Below are positions 23,816 through 31,135 of a DNA stretch of 34,016 nt, in pieces. Origin of the DNA: an uncultured Marmoricola sp. (GTDB taxonomy: Bacteria > Actinomycetota > Actinomycetes > Propionibacteriales > Nocardioidaceae); NCBI RefSeq assembly GCF_943913695.1, contig NZ_CALTZE010000025.1:1-34016 (forward strand), given 5' to 3'. Every line of letters starts with the position of its first letter. Positions within the stretch are counted from its first letter, which is position 1. The translations under genes and the position numbers were made by a program. The notes beneath the pieces are model-generated. The model saw nothing but the letters and a program-made list of their open reading frames with translations. It had not been told where the DNA came from and searched no databases.

Positions 23816-25695
23816 GCACGTGGTCCGTGGCGGAACCACACCGTGCCGAGCGGCGGGATCCGCACCGAGGCCGAGGCCGGCTGGCCCTGGTGGGGCTCGG
23901 CGTGCGCGGTGACGGTGCCGAGGTTGCCCACGCCCGAGCCGCCGTAGGACTCGGCGTCGGTGTTGACCACCTCCGACCACTCACCGGCGTAGGGCAGCCC
24001 GAGCCGGTAGGCCTCGCGGGGGCCGCCGGAGAAGTTGGTGACGCTCACCAGCGCGCTGCCGTCGCCCGCCCACCGCACGAAGGAGATGGTGTTGCCCGCG
24101 GCGTCGTCGGCGTCGATCCAGGTGAAGCCGTCGGGCGAGGAGTCCTGCGACCACAGCGCCGGGGTGTCGAGGTAGACCGCGTTGAGGTCGGCGACCAGGC
24201 GGCGTACGCCGGCGTGGTCGCGGTCCTCCAGCAGCCACCAGTCGAGCTCGCGCTGCTCGGCCCACTCCTGGTCCTGGGCCAGCTCGGTGCCCATGAAGAG
24301 CAGCTGCTTGCCCGGGTGGGCCCACATCCAGGACAGGAAGGCGCGGACGCCGGCGAGCTTCTGCCACCGGTCGCCCGGCATCTTGCGCAGCAGCGAGCCC
24401 TTGCCGTGCACGACCTCGTCGTGGCTGATCGGGAGCACGAAGCTCTCGGAGTAGGCGTAGACCATCGAGAAGGTGACCTCGCCGTGGTGGTAGCCGCGGT
24501 GGACCGGGTCGCGCGCGATGTAGCTCAGCGAGTCGTGCATCCAGCCCATGTTCCACTTCAGCCCGAAGCCGAGGCCGTCGCTGTCGGTGGGGCGGGTCAC
24601 GCCCGGCCACGAGGTCGACTCCTCGGCGACGGTGACCGCGCCCGGGACGTTCTTGTAGACCGTGGCGTTGAGCTCCTGGAGGAACTGCACCGCCTCGAGG
24701 TTCTCCCGGCCGCCGTGCACGTTGGGCTGCCACTCGCCGTCGTTGCGGGAGTAGTCGAGGTAGAGCATCGAGGCCACCGCGTCGACGCGGATGCCGTCGA
24801 TGTGGAACTCCTGGAGCCAGTAGAGCGCGTTGGCGACCAGGAAGTTGCGGATCTCGTGGCGCCCGAAGTTGAAGACGTAGGTGCCCCAGTCGGGGTGCTC
24901 GCCGCGGCTGGGGTTGGGGTCCTCGTAGAGCGGGGTGCCGTCGAAGCGCGCCAGGGCCCACTCGTCCTTGGGGAAGTGGGCCGGCACCCAGTCGACGATG
25001 ACGCCGATGCCCGCCTGGTGCAGCGCGTCGACCAGCCGACGGAAGCCGTCGGGGTCGCCGAAGCGCGAGGTGGGCGCGTAGTAGGACGTCACCTGGTAGC
25101 CCCACGAGCCCCCGAAGGGGTGCTCCATCACCGGCAGCAGCTCGACGTGGGTGAAGCCCATCTCCACGACGTAGGCCGTGAGGTGCTCGGCGAGGTCGTC
25201 GTAGCTGTAGGTGCCGCGACCGGGGTGGTGGCGCCAGGAGCCGAGGTGGACCTCGTAGACCGACATCGGCTGCTGGTCGGCCGGACCGCGCTCGGCGCGG
25301 TCGGCCATCCACTCCGCGTCGCCCCACTCGTGGGTGCTCTCGAAGACCACCGACGCGGTGTGCGGGGGGACCTCGGTGTGGAAGGCCATCGGGTCGGCCT
25401 TGTCGCGCCAGTGCCCGTCGGCGCCCCGCACGTGGAACTTGTAGGGCGCGCCGGAGCCCACGTCGGGCACGAAGGTCTCCCAGACCCCGGAGCTGCCCAC
25501 CGACGTCATCGGCGTGCGCGAGCCGTCCCAGTCGTTGAAGCCTCCGCGGACCTGCACCTCCAGCGCGGCGGGCGCCCAGACGCGGAAGACGGTGCCGCCG
25601 TCGACGACGTGGGCGCCCAGGGCCTCCCAGAGCCGCTCGTGACGCCCCTCGTTGATCAGGTGCAGGTCGATCTCGCCGATCGCGTGGCTCATCAT
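23812..25695 (-). CDS. glgB: 1,4-alpha-glucan branching enzyme
   Basis: 627 residues. The CBM48-like N-terminal domain (VFRVWAPAALEVQVRGGFNDWDG) leads into a GH13 barrel. The nucleophile Asp lies in IRVDAVASMLYLDYSR near 305, the acid/base Glu in VAEESTSWPGV near 355, and the third carboxylate in ISHDEVVHGKGSLL near 427. It lacks the extra N-terminal module of the longer actinobacterial GlgB (about 730). In the GlgE pathway it makes alpha-1,6 branches on chains grown from maltose-1-phosphate. The ATG at 25695 overlaps the pep2 stop by 4 bp; a second ATG follows at once. An AAGGAG lies upstream. Confidence 0.96.
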   Translation of the reverse strand: MMSHAIGEIDLHLINEGRHERLWEALGAHVVDGGTVFRVWAPAALEVQVRGGFNDWDGSRTPMTSVGSSGVWETFVPDVGSGAPYKFHVRGADGHWRDKADPMAFHTEVPPHTASVVFESTHEWGDAEWMADRAERGPADQQPMSVYEVHLGSWRHHPGRGTYSYDDLAEHLTAYVVEMGFTHVELLPVMEHPFGGSWGYQVTSYYAPTSRFGDPDGFRRLVDALHQAGIGVIVDWVPAHFPKDEWALARFDGTPLYEDPNPSRGEHPDWGTYVFNFGRHEIRNFLVANALYWLQEFHIDGIRVDAVASMLYLDYSRNDGEWQPNVHGGRENLEAVQFLQELNATVYKNVPGAVTVAEESTSWPGVTRPTDSDGLGFGLKWNMGWMHDSLSYIARDPVHRGYHHGEVTFSMVYAYSESFVLPISHDEVVHGKGSLLRKMPGDRWQKLAGVRAFLSWMWAHPGKQLLFMGTELAQDQEWAEQRELDWWLLEDRDHAGVRRLVADLNAVYLDTPALWSQDSSPDGFTWIDADDAAGNTISFVRWAGDGSALVSVTNFSGGPREAYRLGLPYAGEWSEVVNTDAESYGGSGVGNLGTVTAHAEPHQGQPASASVRIPPLGTVWFRHGPRA

Positions 25696-26993
25696 CGGTC
25701 TCCTTCCGCGCTAGCCCCCACGACGATCCGCTCGATCGCCGCCAGGGGGATCTCCACCCAAGCAGGCCGGTTGCGGGCCTCGTAGCCCACCTCGTAGACC
25801 GCCTTGTCGACCTCGTAGGCGTCGAGCAGGTCGTGCTCGGCTCCGCCGGGGTCCTGGCCGGTGTACCCAGCCACGAACGCCGCTCTCGGGGCCTGCGCCC
25901 ACGCGGGGTCGGCGCCGGCGGCGTGCGCGGCGTAGTCGAAGGAGCGCAGCATGCCCGCGACGTCGCGCCACGGGGAGTCGGGCAGCCGCCGCTCGGCCAA
26001 GGGCTGGGCGGGCTCGCCCTCGAAGTCGACCAGCCGCCAGCCGTCGGCGCTCAGCAGCGCCTGGCCGAGGTGCAGGTCGCCGTGCACCCGCTGCACGCGC
26101 TGCTCGCCGAGGTCGCCGAGCGCGTCGAGCCGGGCGCGCAGCCGGTCGGCGTACGGCGCGAGCTCGGGCAGCCCGAAGAGCGCGGACTCCAGGCGCACCC
26201 GCATCCGCTCCGCCAGGTCGGCCCCGTCGACCGTGCCGACCTCGAAGAGGGAGGCCAGCGCGTCGTGGGCGGAGGCGACGGTCGCCCCGAGGGCGCGGGC
26301 CTGCTCGGCGAAGTCGTCACCGGCGCGCGCCGCCTCGAGCGCGAGGCCCCAGCCGTCGTGGGCGTCGCGCAGGAACTCCTGGACCATCGCCAGGTCGACG
26401 GCGCGCTCGCCCTCGCCCGCCTGGACCCAGCCCCGCAGGGCACCGACGGCGCGGTTGCCCGCGCGGGTCAGCGCGTCGTGGATCTCGATGTCGGGGTTGC
26501 GCCCCGGCGTGAGCCGGCGGAAGAGCTTCACCAGCGTCTGGTCGCCGTAGACGATGCTGGTGTTGCTCTGCTCGCCGGTGAGCACGCGGGAGGGCAGGTC
26601 GGGGTCGAGCTCGCCCTCGCCGCGGTGGAAGACCGCCCCGCCGACCTGGGTCGAGCCGCCCGGCTCGGTGCGGGCGAGGACGCGGAGGTAGCGCCGCATG
26701 GCGTCGGCGTCGTGCACCGCGTCGTAGGTCCAGCGGCCCTCGTGCCGCCCCAGCAGGGCGTGGGCGAGGTCGGCACGCTCCTCGGGCAGGTGCACCAGCG
26801 GCATCTGGTAGTGCTCGAGGTCGCGCTGCCCCACGCCGCCGTCGTACTCCACCGTGAGCACGTCGAGGGTGAAGAGCGTCTCGCCCGAGGGCACGCTCGC
26901 CACCCGGTCGACGTCGATGACCTCGAAGTCGAGGCCCTTGCCGGCGAACCAGCGGGCCCGGCCGAGGTAGGCCGTCATCTGGGGGTGGCTCAC
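25692..26993 (-). CDS. pep2: Maltokinase (Pep2/Mak)
   Basis: 433 residues. It phosphorylates maltose with ATP to maltose-1-phosphate, the donor for GlgE. The start is ARWFAGKGLDFEVIDVDRV, typical of the family N-terminal lobe. SRVLTGEQSNTSIVYGD and TLVKLFRRLTPGRNPDIE form the nucleotide-binding lobe. The phosphotransfer loop is VHGDLHLGQAL near 303, and the metal site is LVDFEGEP near 324. It stands alone and is not fused to TreS as in many actinobacteria. The GTG at 26993 overlaps the glgE stop as GTGA. Confidence 0.95.
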   Translation of the reverse strand: MSHPQMTAYLGRARWFAGKGLDFEVIDVDRVASVPSGETLFTLDVLTVEYDGGVGQRDLEHYQMPLVHLPEERADLAHALLGRHEGRWTYDAVHDADAMRRYLRVLARTEPGGSTQVGGAVFHRGEGELDPDLPSRVLTGEQSNTSIVYGDQTLVKLFRRLTPGRNPDIEIHDALTRAGNRAVGALRGWVQAGEGERAVDLAMVQEFLRDAHDGWGLALEAARAGDDFAEQARALGATVASAHDALASLFEVGTVDGADLAERMRVRLESALFGLPELAPYADRLRARLDALGDLGEQRVQRVHGDLHLGQALLSADGWRLVDFEGEPAQPLAERRLPDSPWRDVAGMLRSFDYAAHAAGADPAWAQAPRAAFVAGYTGQDPGGAEHDLLDAYEVDKAVYEVGYEARNRPAWVEIPLAAIERIVVGASAEGDR

Positions 26994-28981
26994 CGGTGTC
27001 CACCCTGATGACGGACGGTCAGCACGTGCGCCGGCTCGTGGTGCGGGTCGAGGTGCACGTAGTTGTGCGCCCCCCACTCCCAGTCCTGGCCGGTGATCTC
27101 GTCGTGCACCACGAAGCGGTCGTGCCACTCCATCCCCAGCGCCGGCAGGTCGAGGTGCGCGGTGGTGGTGTGGGCGGCGTAGGGGTCGAGGTTGATGACC
27201 ACGACCACGGTGTCGCTGTGGGGGCCGGTGCCCTCCTGCTTGGAGTAGACGAGCACCGCGTCGTCGTCGCTGGAGTGCACGTGCAGGTTGCGCAGCCGCT
27301 GCAGCGCCGGGTGGGCCTCGCGGATCTCGTTGAGCCGCGTCAGGTACGGCGCCAGGGTCTCGCCGCGCTCGGCCGCGCCCTCCCAGTCGCGGATCCGGAT
27401 CTGGTACTTCTCGGAGTCGAGGTACTCCTCGCTGCCGGGCTTGACCGCGACGTGCTCGTAGAGCTCGTAGCCCGCGTAGACCCCCCAGCTCGGCGAGCTC
27501 GTGGCCGCCAGCGCCGCGCGGATCTTGAACGCCGGCGGGCCGCCGTACTGCAGGAACGCGTGCAGGATGTCGGGGGTGTTGACGAAGAAGTTGGGGCGCA
27601 GCACCGCCGAGGTCTCGTGGGAGACCTCCTGGAGGTAGTCCGCGATCTCCCAGCGCGCCGTGCGCCAGGTGAAGTAGGTGTAGCTCTGGTGGAAGCCGAC
27701 CGTCGCCAGGGCCCGCATCATCGGCGGCTTGGTGAAGGCCTCGGAGAGGAAGAGCACGTCGGGGTCGGTCTCGCGGACGCGGCCGAGCAGCCACTCCCAG
27801 AAGGCCACCGGCTTGGTGTGGGGGTTGTCGACGCGGAAGATCCGCACGCCCCGGTCCATCCAGTAGCGCAGCACGCGCTCGCACTCGGCGTAGATGCCGT
27901 CGGGGTCGCGGTCGAAGTTGATCGGGTAGATGTCCTGGTACTTCTTCGGGGGGTTCTCGGCGTAGGCGATGGTGCCGTCGGCGCGCACCGTGAACCACTC
28001 CGGGTGCTCGGCCGCCCACGGGTGGTCGGGCGCGGCCTGCAGCGCGTAGTCGAGCGCGACCTCCAGCCCCAGCCGGCGAGCCTCGGCGACGAAGTGGTCG
28101 AAGTCGTCGACCGTGCCGAGGTCGGGGTGGATCGCGTCGTGACCGCCGTGCCTGCTGCCGATCGCCCAGGGGGAGCCGACGTCGTCGGGGGTCGGGGTCA
28201 GGGTGTTGTTGGCGCCCTTGCGGTTGACCTCGCCGATCGGGTGGATGGGCGGTAGGTAGATCACGTGGAAGCCCATCGCGGCGACCGCCGGGAGCCGCTC
28301 GGCCGCGGTGCGGAAGGTGCCGCTGACGATCTTCCCGGTCTCCGGGTCGACGTGGGCGCCCTCGGAGCGGGGGAAGAACTCATACCAGCTGGAGTAGAGC
28401 GCGCGCTCGCGGTCGGCGAAGAACGGGTGCGGCCCCTCGGTGGTGAGCAGGTCGCGCAGCGGGTGGGCCTCGAAGACGGCGAGCAGCGCCGGGTCCTCGG
28501 CGGCGGCCAGGCGCACCTCGAGCGGGCGCGAGGCGTCGGAGACCGCGGCGCGCACGTCCGCCACGCCGGCAGTCTCCGCGTCTGTCAGGTCGCCCTCGGC
28601 GACCACCCGGTCGAGCAGCAGCACCAGCTCGGCGAACATCACCTCGGTGTCGACGCCGGCGCGCACCTTGATCGGGCCGTCGTGCAGCCAGGTGCCGAGC
28701 GGGTCGCTCCACGACTGCACCTCGAAGGTCCACGGGCCCACGACGTCGGGCTCCACGCTCGCGGCCATCCGCGAGACCTCGCCCTCCACGGGCTGCATCC
28801 GCAGCGGGGGCCGGCGTACGCCGTCGGGGTCGGTGAGCACGACCTCCGCACCGAGCTGGTCGTGGCCCTCGCGGAAGACCAGCGCGGTGACCTCGAAGCG
28901 CTCGCCGACCGTGGCCTTGGCCGGGTGGCGTCCGCGGTCGACCAGGGGAGTGACGTCCATGACGGGGATGCGTCCGACCAT
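26990..28981 (-). CDS. glgE: Alpha-1,4-glucan:maltose-1-phosphate maltosyltransferase
   Basis: 663 residues. It transfers maltosyl units from maltose-1-phosphate to growing alpha-1,4-glucan. The N-terminus VGRIPVMDVTPLVDRGRHPAKATVGE matches GlgE and sets the start at the ATG at 28981. The GH13 catalytic set is FRVDNPHTKP (nucleophile Asp near 383), FLSEAFTKP (Glu near 412) and VNTPDIL (Asp near 469). The spacing between the first two matches Streptomyces GlgE (394 and 423). ENPPKKYQDIYPINFD and KYQIRIRDW are further marks. It is the first gene of an operon that continues with pep2 and glgB. A longer frame upstream would overlap the regulator gene and has no family match. Confidence 0.96.
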   Translation of the reverse strand: MVGRIPVMDVTPLVDRGRHPAKATVGERFEVTALVFREGHDQLGAEVVLTDPDGVRRPPLRMQPVEGEVSRMAASVEPDVVGPWTFEVQSWSDPLGTWLHDGPIKVRAGVDTEVMFAELVLLLDRVVAEGDLTDAETAGVADVRAAVSDASRPLEVRLAAAEDPALLAVFEAHPLRDLLTTEGPHPFFADRERALYSSWYEFFPRSEGAHVDPETGKIVSGTFRTAAERLPAVAAMGFHVIYLPPIHPIGEVNRKGANNTLTPTPDDVGSPWAIGSRHGGHDAIHPDLGTVDDFDHFVAEARRLGLEVALDYALQAAPDHPWAAEHPEWFTVRADGTIAYAENPPKKYQDIYPINFDRDPDGIYAECERVLRYWMDRGVRIFRVDNPHTKPVAFWEWLLGRVRETDPDVLFLSEAFTKPPMMRALATVGFHQSYTYFTWRTARWEIADYLQEVSHETSAVLRPNFFVNTPDILHAFLQYGGPPAFKIRAALAATSSPSWGVYAGYELYEHVAVKPGSEEYLDSEKYQIRIRDWEGAAERGETLAPYLTRLNEIREAHPALQRLRNLHVHSSDDDAVLVYSKQEGTGPHSDTVVVVINLDPYAAHTTTAHLDLPALGMEWHDRFVVHDEITGQDWEWGAHNYVHLDPHHEPAHVLTVRHQGGHR

Positions 28982-29012
28982 GCGCCCACCCTTGCGAAGT
29001 GCCTGCCAACAC

Positions 29013-29024
29013 GCAAACGGTTCC
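29013..29024. promoter_or_regulatory. Weak LacI-like site upstream of glgE
   Basis: GCAAACGGTTCC lies 32 bases upstream of glgE and resembles the CG-centred half-palindromes bound by LacI-family sugar regulators. Four of six positions are symmetric. No such regulator is in the window. Confidence 0.2.
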
Positions 29025-29063
29025 CACGAGCGGCCGCGCGCACGCCCGGGAGGTGGTGCCGGA

Positions 29064-30887
29064 CTAGAGGTCGTGGAGGGCGTAGTGCTTGAGCTTGCGG
29101 TAGAGCGAGCTGCGCGACATGCCCAGCGCGGTGGCTGCGTGCACCCGGTTGCCACCGTGCTCGCGCAGCGCCGCCACGATCGCGTCGCGCTCGGCGGTCT
29201 CGATCGGCGTCAGCGCGCGGCTCGTGGAAGTGCGGCAGTGCCCGGGCAGGTCGTCGGCCTGGATCTCGCCCACCGGACGACGGGTCAGGGCGGCGGCGAG
29301 GGTCTCGCGCAGCTGCGGCAGGTTGCGGGGCCAGGAGTAGGCCGTGAGCACCCGCATCGCGTCGGGGCTCACGCGCACACGGCGTCCAGGGGCCAGCTCG
29401 GCCAGCGCGGTCGCGGCGAGGTGGGGGATGTCGCCGACACGGTGACGCAGCGCCGGGACCGGCACGCCGCAGCTGAAGCGGGTCAGCAGCGTCGCCGCCG
29501 GGTGTGTCTCCGGCAGGTCGCCGCTGAGCGTGGCGGCCAGGCGCACCCCGTCGGTGCGGACGAGCGCGGCGGCCAGGTCGGCGGCCAGCGCGGCGGCCAG
29601 GTCGGCGGCGGTCGCGGCGCCCGGCGCGTCGAGCCGGTCGAGGTCGCGGAGCACCACGAGCGCCGCGCCGTCGGCGTACCCGGGCTCGGGAGGACCGGAG
29701 GCGAGGTCCTCGGGGTGCAGCACGACCTGGCGCCCCTCGGGGCGCAGCCGCGCGAACACCTCGGTCAGCAGGCTGAGCCGGCCGGCACCGGGCTCGCCCG
29801 TCACCACGACGCTGTGGCCCGCCTCCAGCGCCAGGCGGGTGTCCTGCCAGGCGCGGTCCCAGGCCGGGGTGCGGCTGCGCGGCACCTCCGGTGGCTCCAG
29901 CACGGGCGCGTGGTGCTGGGGCAGGAGGTCGACGTCGCTGCTCACGCCGGTGGCCGCGGTCGAGACCGCGGGGGACTGGTGGTGCGGCGTCTCGGAGACC
30001 AGGAGCACCACGCCGGAGGTGTCGTCGCCGACCCGCACGCGCAGCACCCGCAGGTGCAGCGCGCGACCGTCGGGCAGGGCGACGACGTCGGCCGTGACGG
30101 TGGAGCGGGTCATCAGGTAGCGGGCGTGGTGCTGGAGCACGACCTGGTCGGCCGGCGCGAGCAGGTGCTGGGCACGCTGGTTGAGGATGACGGTGTCGCC
30201 GACCGCGACCACGGCGTGGCGCGAGCGCGCGTCGGCGCGCACGTAGGTCTCGAAGAGCGCCTGCTGCGCCCGGCTGCGGTCGAGCATCAGGTTGCGGCCG
30301 ATGTCGCTGGCCGCCGTGCGCACCATCGCGTGGATGAGCGGGCTCCAGCTCTCGGCGAGCAGGCTCACGTCGAGCACGCCCTCCAAGCGCCCCGACAGCG
30401 GGTCGATCACCGGGGCGCCGGTGCAGGCGAAGGGCGTGAGCGACTCGTTGAAGTGCGCGGGCCCGACCACGCTCACGGTCTGGCCGGCCTCGTAGGCGGT
30501 GCCGATGCCGTTGGTGCCGACCCCGTGCTCGGCGAAGCTGAAGCCGGGGTTGAAGTCGACCCGGTCGAGCACCCGTCCCACCGCGCTGGAGCAGTCGCGC
30601 CGGTCGATGATGCGCGCCCGGGCGTCGGCCAGCGCGATGCTGACCGGCACGTCGTCCATGTCGAGCGTGAGGCGCTCGAGCACCGGGCGGGCGCACCGCG
30701 CCAGCCGGGAGTCGGTGTCGATGTCCTGGTGGTAGGCGACGTGGTAGTCGTCGTGCTCGACACCGGCGCTGCGACTGCGACGCCACGAGGCCGCGACGAC
30801 GTCGGGGACCCCGCTGGCCTCGCCGCTGTCGAGGAAGTCCGCCCGCGCTGCCGCGAGTCGGAGCCGCTCGTCCTGAGTGTCGTTCAT
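29064..30887 (-). CDS. AcoR-like GAF / AAA+ / Fis-type transcriptional regulator
   Basis: 607 residues. An N-terminal helical part (VVAASWRRSRSAGV) is followed by a GAF sensor at about 80-200 (EHGVGTNGIGTAYEAG, LTPFACTGAPVIDP) and a PAS-like middle. An AAA+ module lies at about 345-520. The C-terminus is a Fis-type HTH (NRVHAATALGMSRSSLYRKLKHY). The Walker A is GEPGAGRLS with Arg in place of Lys, and the GAFTGA loop that contacts sigma-54 is absent. It therefore probably acts with ordinary sigma factors, as related actinobacterial regulators of ketone and alkane oxidation genes are thought to do. It is divergent from the monooxygenase it probably activates. The ATG follows GGAGGA. Confidence 0.9.
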   Translation of the reverse strand: MNDTQDERLRLAAARADFLDSGEASGVPDVVAASWRRSRSAGVEHDDYHVAYHQDIDTDSRLARCARPVLERLTLDMDDVPVSIALADARARIIDRRDCSSAVGRVLDRVDFNPGFSFAEHGVGTNGIGTAYEAGQTVSVVGPAHFNESLTPFACTGAPVIDPLSGRLEGVLDVSLLAESWSPLIHAMVRTAASDIGRNLMLDRSRAQQALFETYVRADARSRHAVVAVGDTVILNQRAQHLLAPADQVVLQHHARYLMTRSTVTADVVALPDGRALHLRVLRVRVGDDTSGVVLLVSETPHHQSPAVSTAATGVSSDVDLLPQHHAPVLEPPEVPRSRTPAWDRAWQDTRLALEAGHSVVVTGEPGAGRLSLLTEVFARLRPEGRQVVLHPEDLASGPPEPGYADGAALVVLRDLDRLDAPGAATAADLAAALAADLAAALVRTDGVRLAATLSGDLPETHPAATLLTRFSCGVPVPALRHRVGDIPHLAATALAELAPGRRVRVSPDAMRVLTAYSWPRNLPQLRETLAAALTRRPVGEIQADDLPGHCRTSTSRALTPIETAERDAIVAALREHGGNRVHAATALGMSRSSLYRKLKHYALHDL

Positions 30888-30940
30888 GGCCTCCTCCGGC
30901 GCGTCGCCGCCGAGCGGCGCGCGGCCGTGTGATGCACGGC

Positions 30941-30946
30941 ACAGTA
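30941..30946 (-). promoter_or_regulatory. Possible -10 box of the regulator gene
   Basis: TACTGT on the minus strand would start transcription near 30934, leaving a leader of about 47 bases with the GGAGGA site. The -35 is not clear. Confidence 0.35.
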
Positions 30947-30989
30947 CGTCGCTGCGCAGGCCGCGGCCAGGGAGCCGACGGCGTCCGAC

Positions 30990-31006
30990 TGTCCCAATCT
31001 GGGACA
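30990..31006. promoter_or_regulatory. Palindromic operator 1 between regulator and monooxygenase
   Basis: TGTCCCA-atc-TGGGACA is a perfect 7-bp inverted repeat with 3-bp spacer. Its core is identical to operator 2. It is probably an upstream activating site for the Fis-type regulator. Confidence 0.7.
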
Positions 31007-31046
31007 TCGACCCGCGCACGGTGCTTCGACCCGGATGACCCCGCAC

Positions 31047-31075
31047 GCCGGGTGTCCCAACGTGGGACACCCGGC
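31047..31075. promoter_or_regulatory. Palindromic operator 2 between regulator and monooxygenase
   Basis: The core TGTCCCA-acg-TGGGACA sits inside longer perfect arms of 13 bp (GCCGGGTGTCCCA and its complement). Its centre is 63 bp from that of operator 1, six turns of B-DNA, so both sites face the same side of the helix. It ends 60 bp before the monooxygenase ATG. Confidence 0.72.
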
Positions 31076-31090
31076 CGGGGTGGGACGGGA

Positions 31091-31105
31091 CGAGAGTCGC
31101 TCTCG
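31091..31105. promoter_or_regulatory. Third, unrelated inverted repeat near the monooxygenase start
   Basis: CGAGAG-tcg-CTCTCG is a perfect 6-bp repeat 30 bp upstream of the ATG. It could be a leader hairpin or a separate binding site. Confidence 0.35.
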
Positions 31106-31135
31106 GACGTGACCCACACCACAGGAGGTGGCTCG

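Noticed and set aside
28982..29155. Longer N-terminus for GlgE
   Set aside because: It would overlap the end of the regulator gene, has random composition, and the family N-terminus starts at the ATG at 28981.
30935..30955. Sigma-54 (-24/-12) promoter for the monooxygenase
   Set aside because: The GG and GC doublets are not ten bases apart, and the regulator has no GAFTGA loop.
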